A stretch of 64,000 nucleotides of DNA, from positions 72,778-136,777 of the forward strand of contig NZ_JBJGED010000023.1 in the NCBI RefSeq assembly GCF_045062745.1. Direction: 5' to 3'. Shown here in pieces: positions 59,096-64,000 of the stretch (the first letter of the stretch is position 1; each line of letters begins with the position of its first letter). Under the pieces are notes generated by a model. That model was not told where the DNA came from, did not search any database, and worked only from the letters and a program-made list of their open reading frames with translations. Source of the stretch: Paenibacillus_AA sp045062745 (lineage in GTDB: Bacteria; Bacillota; Bacilli; Paenibacillales; NBRC-103111). A program made the translations under genes and the position numbers.

Positions 59096-62053
59096 CTATC
59101 CCAATTCCACTCGCTCCAAGCTCAGCTCATAGCCCTCCGGCGCCTGAATGTCGAGCTCCAGCCCCCGCGGCGCTGATACGCGCAGCTGGAACCGGCGGGA
59201 GGCGGCATCAGCCCTCCACGAGACGTCGATACGGCCGCCGCTCGGCAGCGGAACCGTGCCGCGTGCCCAGGCGAGGCCGACCGGCTGCGGCGCAACGGTC
59301 ACCTTCGTCCAGCCCGGCGTGCTGCTGCGCACCCCCAGGACGTACGCCCCGAGGAAGTATGCAGGCCCGGCGGACCAGGCGTGGCAATGGCTGCGGGTTT
59401 GCATCTTCTCGTTGTAGAACTTCCCGCTCGCCGGATACATCTCCCAGCAGGTTGTCGCCTCATGCTCCAGCATGGCGCCATATTGGGTGCGAATATCGTC
59501 AACAAGAACGTCGTACCGGCCCATGCTTGCCAGCGTCTCATAGTAGAAGAACGACATGAACGGACTGCCGATCTGCACGAACGCGGAGGGCGGTTCCAGC
59601 ACGTAGCGTTCCAGCAGCGCGAGCCGCTCCCCGCGCGGAATGCCGCATAGGCATGCCGTCACCTGCGTCTGCATGCTGATCGTGCCGGACAGGCGGCCGT
59701 CCGGGTAGACGCAGTCGACGTAAGCTTGCCGGGCGTCGTCCCAGAGGTGCGTATCTATCGCGTCCCGGAGCCGCTCGGCGACGCTGCCGTACCGCTCGGC
59801 TTCTTCGGCATGGCTCGTCGCGGCGGCGAGCTGGGCCGCGTGACGGAGGGCGCGGACGAAGAACATGTTCTGCGGCGTGACGACTCCATCGCGCGGCTGC
59901 TCGAACGGAGCCCAGTCCAGCAAGTTCCAGCCCTTCATGTTCAAGAGACCGCGTTCGTCGAGCTTGAGCAGGTAAGCGTCGAGCGTCAGGCGAATATGCG
60001 GCCAAATGGCCTCGGCGAACGCCTGGTCGCCGCTATAGACGTAATACTCGTAACAGGCCGACGTCCAGAAGAATGTCCAGTTCGGGATAACGCTGTTCCA
60101 GCCGCTCGGGACCTGGTCTGCATACAGCGGCGTCTGGAACTCGGAACCCGGCACGAGCCGCAGGCAGCGTTCTACGATGGATTTGACCCCGTACACGTAG
60201 TAACCGACCAACGCTTCGTTGCGAGCGTCGCCGACCCAGTACGCCTGCTCGAAGGCCGGGCAGTCGACGAACGTATCTTCCATGCACAGCTTCGTCGTAT
60301 GCCGGCTGATATTCCAAATTTCGTTCAGATTGGCGTCCGAGCAGTGGAACTTGCCGATCTCCGCGACCGGGAAGTTGCTTTGCCGCATATGCGCCTCATA
60401 CAGCTTGACCGGTCTCGCGGCATTGCGGATGGTGACCATTAAGTAGCGCAGGCCGCGCCGTACGAACGACGTATATGTTTGGCGGCCTTCGCGGCACACA
60501 TAGCGGAGCGTATTGTCCAACTGGTACGTGATCTGCTTCCAGCCGTCGCGCATGTATTCGAATCCGTACATGTCCACGATCGTTCCCTCCGCCGCGTCGA
60601 CGTCGAACGTGACATAGCCGGACAACTCGCGCCCGAAATCGATGACGAACTCCGTGTCGAGTCCTTCGTAGACCGGGATGACGGCGGCATTCGGACCGGC
60701 GATGACCGCATTTTGCAGGTCATAGGGGACAGGATAGGTCATTTCTGCCGTCTTCCAGACGCATGCCCCGAATACATCCGTAGAATTCAGATAAGCTTGT
60801 TCCACCGGCTTGATCCAGGCTCCGAACCCGACCAGTTCCTCGGCCGATGCGAGGGTACGAGCCTGTTCATAGGCGGGATCGCTCTGCAGCTCGCGCTGCT
60901 CTTGATGATCGATTACTTCCACCCAATCAAAAGGACCGAGCGCTGCGAACGCGGTTCGGGGGACATCCGAATCCGTCGCTTGGTTGCCAAGCGGATTCAC
61001 CAGTACGAACGGAGCGTCGCAGTCGAAGCCGAGATGGAACCCATGACCATGGCAGTGGGCGCTGACATCGAGCAGCAGGAAGTGGTCTCCGGCTTCGAGC
61101 TCCACTTTAAGGTACCGTTCCGGCACCTCGCCGGTAAACGCCTCGCGGCCGTACCAGGTCCCATTCAAGCTAATCTTCGCAGGGACACGGCCCTCGTCGA
61201 CGATTCCGATCGTGAACGAGACGGGTTCCGCCAGCCGGATAACGGTCGCCATATAGGCCGTGAAGATCACGTTGTTGGCATGATCCGCACTCTCCGGCTG
61301 CAGCAGCCCCCGAACGTCGAACACAGCCGTCCAAGCTGCGGGCCTGACTGCGGCCAGACTCTCGACGCGGGAAGGATATATCGGTTCTTCCGTCAAATAC
61401 GGGATGTCCCGCTCGACCAGTTTAACCCACGGCTTGATCCCCGCAGGTCCGATCACCCTGGCCGGCGCCCAGCCGCTATCGTCGAATCCGGGATTTACCC
61501 AATCTTCATCCCAGGTGCGGGCGTCATAGATCTCCGTGAACGGGAGCTGGCAGGAAATGCGCGATGAGTTCGCGTCGTGGCCGGCATGCACCGCTGTTTT
61601 CCACGAGCCGTCCGATACAATATCCGACGTGTGGCTGCAGCCGGCTCCGGGATCGACTTGTACCAACAGCCCGCCGCGTCCGCGCAAATACTGGAACGTC
61701 GACACGCCGTAATGCATCACGAGAACCGCGATGACATTGTCGTCTCCCGGCCGGAGCAAGTGACCGATCTCGTATTCGTCATACCGCAGCTCGAACGGCC
61801 ACGAACGAACCGGACCGCGCCCGACTAGGGTTCCGTTGACATACAAGACGTAACGCGAGTCGGCGGTAATGCGGACGCTAGCCGAGTTGACGCTTCCGGC
61901 GGTGCCGGGTTGCGGCGGCAGCGAGTACGATTTGCGGAAGCAGCGCCATTCGTTGCGCGGACTATCGGGACCTGTTCCCCAGATCCAGTCGGCCTGCCAT
62001 CCGGGCAGCCGTTCGGATTGCTGTACGATTGTATTGCTGGTTTGCTCGCTCAT
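59096..62053 (-). CDS. GH78-like alpha-L-rhamnosidase-family glycoside hydrolase
   Basis: 985 residues. N-terminal beta-sandwich domains (WRCFRKSYSLPP, ADSRYVLYVNGTLVGRGPVR), an alpha/alpha toroid catalytic domain about 560-880, with MEDTFVDCPAFEQAYWVGDA (acid/base region) and WNLLDWAPFEQP, and a C-terminal beta-sandwich with PQPVGLAWARGTVPLPSG. No signal peptide, so the substrate is probably a small rhamnoside or rhamno-oligosaccharide taken up by the cell. GGGAGGAG lies before the ATG. A divergent AraC regulator and direct-repeat operators at its promoter indicate activation by a sugar. Confidence 0.82.
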   Translation of the reverse strand: MSEQTSNTIVQQSERLPGWQADWIWGTGPDSPRNEWRCFRKSYSLPPQPGTAGSVNSASVRITADSRYVLYVNGTLVGRGPVRSWPFELRYDEYEIGHLLRPGDDNVIAVLVMHYGVSTFQYLRGRGGLLVQVDPGAGCSHTSDIVSDGSWKTAVHAGHDANSSRISCQLPFTEIYDARTWDEDWVNPGFDDSGWAPARVIGPAGIKPWVKLVERDIPYLTEEPIYPSRVESLAAVRPAAWTAVFDVRGLLQPESADHANNVIFTAYMATVIRLAEPVSFTIGIVDEGRVPAKISLNGTWYGREAFTGEVPERYLKVELEAGDHFLLLDVSAHCHGHGFHLGFDCDAPFVLVNPLGNQATDSDVPRTAFAALGPFDWVEVIDHQEQRELQSDPAYEQARTLASAEELVGFGAWIKPVEQAYLNSTDVFGACVWKTAEMTYPVPYDLQNAVIAGPNAAVIPVYEGLDTEFVIDFGRELSGYVTFDVDAAEGTIVDMYGFEYMRDGWKQITYQLDNTLRYVCREGRQTYTSFVRRGLRYLMVTIRNAARPVKLYEAHMRQSNFPVAEIGKFHCSDANLNEIWNISRHTTKLCMEDTFVDCPAFEQAYWVGDARNEALVGYYVYGVKSIVERCLRLVPGSEFQTPLYADQVPSGWNSVIPNWTFFWTSACYEYYVYSGDQAFAEAIWPHIRLTLDAYLLKLDERGLLNMKGWNLLDWAPFEQPRDGVVTPQNMFFVRALRHAAQLAAATSHAEEAERYGSVAERLRDAIDTHLWDDARQAYVDCVYPDGRLSGTISMQTQVTACLCGIPRGERLALLERYVLEPPSAFVQIGSPFMSFFYYETLASMGRYDVLVDDIRTQYGAMLEHEATTCWEMYPASGKFYNEKMQTRSHCHAWSAGPAYFLGAYVLGVRSSTPGWTKVTVAPQPVGLAWARGTVPLPSGGRIDVSWRADAASRRFQLRVSAPRGLELDIQAPEGYELSLERVELG

Positions 62054-62069
62054 TGGCGTTCTCCTCCCG

Positions 62070-62096
62070 TTTACAAACTTTCAAATTCATTATAAT
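62070..62096 (+). promoter_or_regulatory. Candidate promoter of the AraC gene
   Basis: TTTACA and TATAAT with a short 15-base spacer; its -10 shares the palindrome ATTATAAT with the opposing GH78 promoter. Confidence 0.4.
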
Positions 62097-62117
62097 GTGG
62101 GAGAAACGAGCGTTTAG
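62089..62117 (-). promoter_or_regulatory. Promoter of the GH78 gene
   Basis: On the minus strand a perfect TATAAT is 17 bases from CTAAAC, a poor -35, as expected of an activator-dependent promoter. The first AraC half-site touches this -35. Confidence 0.65.
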
Positions 62118-62153
62118 GGGTCGATTCGGACTAACACCCGGGTCGATTCGGAC
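62118..62153. promoter_or_regulatory. Tandem AraC-type operator half-sites
   Basis: GGGTCGATTCGGAC occurs twice, at 62118-62131 and 62140-62153, 22 bases apart (two helical turns). Such direct repeats next to a -35 are typical binding sites of AraC/XylS activators. Confidence 0.75.
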
Positions 62154-62178
62154 AAATCAGCCAGATGGGAGTATGCGT

Positions 62179-63102
62179 ATGAGTGAGCTGAGGATTACGA
62201 CGACGAGCAGCAGCTTGTTTTTGACGCCGGAGCTGCCTTTTCATATCAACCGGGTATCGGAGTCGTTCCGATTGGAGCAGCACAAGCACGAATTCGTCGA
62301 GATCAACTACGTGAGCGAAGGCAGCGGTTACCAATATATCGAAGGGCTAACGATACCGGTCAAAAAGGGGGATCTGTTCTATTTGCCGGTCGGGGCGTCT
62401 CACGTCTTCCGTCCATCGTCTCCCGTCCAACGGGGGGGAAGCTTGATCGTGTACAACTGCCTGTTCGAACAGACGTTCGCGAGGCAGCTAGCCGAATCGT
62501 TCGTGCCAGGCTCCGCGCTGCATAGTCTGTTGGGGAGCACATACCCGGGGCAATCCTGGCTGTATGGAACGGACCGGAACGGTGTGCTGCAAGGTGCGTT
62601 CAATACGATGCTGGAGGAGTTTCGCAAGCAAGAGGCTCACTTCAGACTGATCATTCAAGCCGAGATTATTCGGGTGCTGATCCATCTGGAACGGACCGTC
62701 ATGCGGACCGGGATGGGAGGGACGCCGAAGGGGCCGGATCGCGGTTCGCATCGCCTGCTCGACGCTTCGATCGACGCCTGTATGCTTCGTCTGCGGGAGC
62801 AGCCGGGAGAGAGGGTGACGGCAGCGGCACTCGCTTCGGATATCGGATTAAGCGAACGCCATTTCCGCCGGAGATTCGAGGACCGGACGGGGATGACGTT
62901 TATCGAATACGTGCACAAGTGCCGGATCGAGACGAGCTGTGAGCTGCTGCGGGCCACGGAAGACAAAGTAGCGGCGATAGCCCGGCATGTCGGGTATCAG
63001 GACATGAAATATTTCAATAAGCTGTTCAAGCTGAAAACCGGGTTGTCGCCAAGGGAATACCGGATGAAAAACAAGTCAGGGGAAGTCTATGAAAAGCATT
63101 GA
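62179..63102 (+). CDS. AraC-family transcriptional regulator
   Basis: 307 residues from the ATG at 62179, seven bases after GGGAG; the longer frame begins inside the opposite gene. N-terminal cupin sensor (QHKHEFVEINYVSEGSGYQY, KKGDLFYLPVGASHVFRPS), C-terminal double helix-turn-helix (VTAAALASDIGLSERHFRRR, IARHVGYQDMKYFNKLFK, LSPREYR). It should bind the direct repeats just upstream and switch on the divergent GH78 gene in response to a sugar, probably rhamnose-containing; it may also limit its own expression since the sites lie downstream of its own likely start. Confidence 0.88.
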   Translation: MSELRITTTSSSLFLTPELPFHINRVSESFRLEQHKHEFVEINYVSEGSGYQYIEGLTIPVKKGDLFYLPVGASHVFRPSSPVQRGGSLIVYNCLFEQTFARQLAESFVPGSALHSLLGSTYPGQSWLYGTDRNGVLQGAFNTMLEEFRKQEAHFRLIIQAEIIRVLIHLERTVMRTGMGGTPKGPDRGSHRLLDASIDACMLRLREQPGERVTAAALASDIGLSERHFRRRFEDRTGMTFIEYVHKCRIETSCELLRATEDKVAAIARHVGYQDMKYFNKLFKLKTGLSPREYRMKNKSGEVYEKH

Positions 63103-63142
63103 AAAAACTTTGAAAAATAGTTGAAAAACAGAATGTAAAATA

Positions 63143-63191
63143 TTGACTACGAACAAATGTTTGCTATAATAGGGATATAGAACAAACGTTC
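63143..63191 (+). promoter_or_regulatory. SOS promoter with two LexA boxes
   Basis: TTGACT (63143-63148) and TATAAT (63165-63170) are 16 bases apart. CGAACAAATGTTTG (63150-63163) fills the spacer and fits the Bacillus LexA consensus CGAACRNRYGTTYG at every position. A second box GAACAAACGTTC (63180-63191) lies at the start region, 29 bases away centre to centre. Confidence 0.85.
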
Positions 63192-63216
63192 CTATTATCC
63201 GAGAGGGGTGCTACTT

Positions 63217-63513
63217 ATGACGGCAAACAAAATCAGATTCATTGAAAGAGATTATTATCGCAAGGTTATGCTCGACGACAATGAGCTCATGACGTTGAAC
63301 CAGATCGAGACGATACTGGATAATGCCGCGGCCCGCTGGGACGATCTGACGTTCAAGTTCTACGAGAACGGCTCCCTGGAGATTATCGATAATCATACGG
63401 ACGAGCTGGTATCGGTGAAGGAGCTTCGCGGAGCGGCCTATGACTTCTACGTCCGTGAGCGGATGCGGTTTATCCGTACGAGCCTGGAGGCGAAGATTCT
63501 GCAGTCCGCGTGA
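63217..63513 (+). CDS. LexA-controlled small protein of unknown function
   Basis: 98 residues, soluble, with no signal or membrane segment and mixed charge. It begins MTANKIRFIERDYYRKVMLD and contains LMTLNQIETILDNAAARWDD, FKFYENGSLEIIDNHTDELV and ends RTSLEAKILQSA. GAGAGGGG precedes the ATG by eight bases. A perfect LexA box lies in the promoter spacer and a second overlaps the start, so it should be derepressed on DNA damage. It does not resemble YneA, Dinb, RecA or other known SOS proteins that I recognise. A regulator, inhibitor or DNA-repair accessory would be guesses. Confidence 0.75.
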   Translation: MTANKIRFIERDYYRKVMLDDNELMTLNQIETILDNAAARWDDLTFKFYENGSLEIIDNHTDELVSVKELRGAAYDFYVRERMRFIRTSLEAKILQSA

Positions 63514-63564
63514 GCCGTGTTTTTCAGCGGAGCAGTGTTCGCTTCTATGTTATAATTTACACCA

Positions 63565-63600
63565 ACTCCATTTGGAGTCTCGATTAAGACATGATATGAT
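63565..63600 (+). promoter_or_regulatory. Promoter with operator-like palindrome before the VOC gene
   Basis: TTGGAG (63572-63577) and TATGAT (63595-63600) are 17 bases apart. The dyad ACTCCA-TT-TGGAGT (63565-63578) covers the -35, a place where a repressor could act. Confidence 0.55.
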
Positions 63601-63650
63601 AGTGTCGTGGAAAAGCAACCAACTGTACATATGGCGAAGGAGTGAATCGT

Positions 63651-64000
63651 GTGGCACTGGATATTTACTTGAACTTCAATGGGAATTGCAGAGAAGCGGT
63701 GGAGTTTTATGCGGAAGTGTTCGAGACTGAAGCTCCGAAGATCATGACGTTCGGGGATACGCCGGCCGATCCGAACTACCCGCTGCCGGAGGAAGCGAAG
63801 TCGCTGGTCATGCACTCTCGGCTGCAGATTTGCGGCAGCCGAGTGATGTTCTCCGACGTATTCCCTGGCATGCCGTTCGTCCTAGGCAACAACGTGAGCC
63901 TGTCGGTTGTTATTCAGGATAAGGACAAGCTCACCACCTACTTCAACCGGTTGTCCGTCGGCGGGCAGGTCAGGATGGAGCTGCAAGAGACGTTCTGGAG
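63651..64000 (+). CDS. VOC-family (glyoxalase/PhnB-like) protein, 3' end outside window
   Basis: GTG start with AAGGAG eight bases upstream; no in-frame ATG near the start. The 116 codons present read ALDIYLNFNGNCREAVEFYA, then TFGDTPADPNYPLPEEAKSL and SRLQICGSRVMFSDVFPGMP, typical of PhnB-like dimeric VOC proteins (beta-alpha-beta-beta-beta units). These bind a metal in some members, but PhnB-like ones often have no known enzyme activity. The gene runs past the right edge. Confidence 0.8.
   Translation, partial: MALDIYLNFNGNCREAVEFYAEVFETEAPKIMTFGDTPADPNYPLPEEAKSLVMHSRLQICGSRVMFSDVFPGMPFVLGNNVSLSVVIQDKDKLTTYFNRLSVGGQVRMELQETFW

Overview
The window looks like a chromosomal segment of an endospore-forming, fairly GC-rich Firmicute, most likely Paenibacillaceae (Paenibacillus or a close relative). 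The grounds are Bacillus-type gene order (ypmB-like, then asnS and dnaD), a tricistronic gerA-type germinant receptor, a SleL-like spore hydrolase, a T-box leader, LexA boxes of the Gram-positive type, an S-layer protein, and extracytoplasmic proteins with copper-amine-oxidase-N domains. No rRNA, tRNA, prophage, IS element or CRISPR array was seen.

Layout. 0-8.3 kb: end of an MTA/SAH deaminase gene, a YpmB-like protein, a membrane protein overlapping an unusual FtsH-like protease, 3-hydroxyacyl-CoA dehydrogenase, acetate kinase, asnS and dnaD. 8.4-12.7 kb: gerA-type operon with a small fourth membrane subunit. 12.8-19.1 kb (minus strand): proline T-box, proB-proA, proC, then mtnW-mtnX-mtnB of methionine salvage. 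19.1-21.3 kb: divergent mtnE and mtnU. 21.4-24.3 kb: class III aminotransferase plus two amidohydrolase-fold proteins. 24.3-26.1 kb: ECF sigma/anti-sigma pair with its own ECF-type promoter. 26.2-31.8 kb: mgsA, a metallo-beta-lactamase-fold enzyme, a LysR regulator divergent from leuCD, and an oxidoreductase. 31.9-37 kb: cell-surface cluster (amidase, GerMN lipoprotein, SLH protein). 37.2-47 kb: nth, a small unknown protein, a double-GTPase dynamin, a large fold-back element, a heterodimeric ABC exporter and coaA. 47.1-51.9 kb: hairpin repeat array, SleL-like hydrolase, GDSL esterase, ABC-2 type transporter. 51.9-57.2 kb: parE, parC, a 56-residue gene and marR. 57.3-64 kb: rRNA-type methyltransferase, PAP2 phosphatase, GH78 enzyme with a divergent AraC regulator, a LexA-controlled small protein, and the start of a VOC-family protein.

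How it works together. Methionine salvage is the largest metabolic theme (mtaD, mtnW, mtnX, mtnB, mtnE, mtnU), although mtnA, mtnK and mtnD are absent. mtnWXB lie downstream of proline genes under a proline-type T-box rather than under a visible S-box. Spore biology (gerA receptor, SleL, GerMN) and envelope biology (amidase, SLH, dynamin, ECF sigma) make up much of the rest.

The strongest new leads are: an uncharacterised 98-residue protein behind a textbook dual LexA operator; a 230-bp multiply self-complementary element after the dynamin gene; an array of four GAGGGA-N5-TCCCTC hairpins; a dispersed repeat found in the leaders of gerA and proB; an FtsH-like protease without its outside domain, translationally coupled to a separate membrane protein; and the proline-T-box/methionine-salvage linkage.
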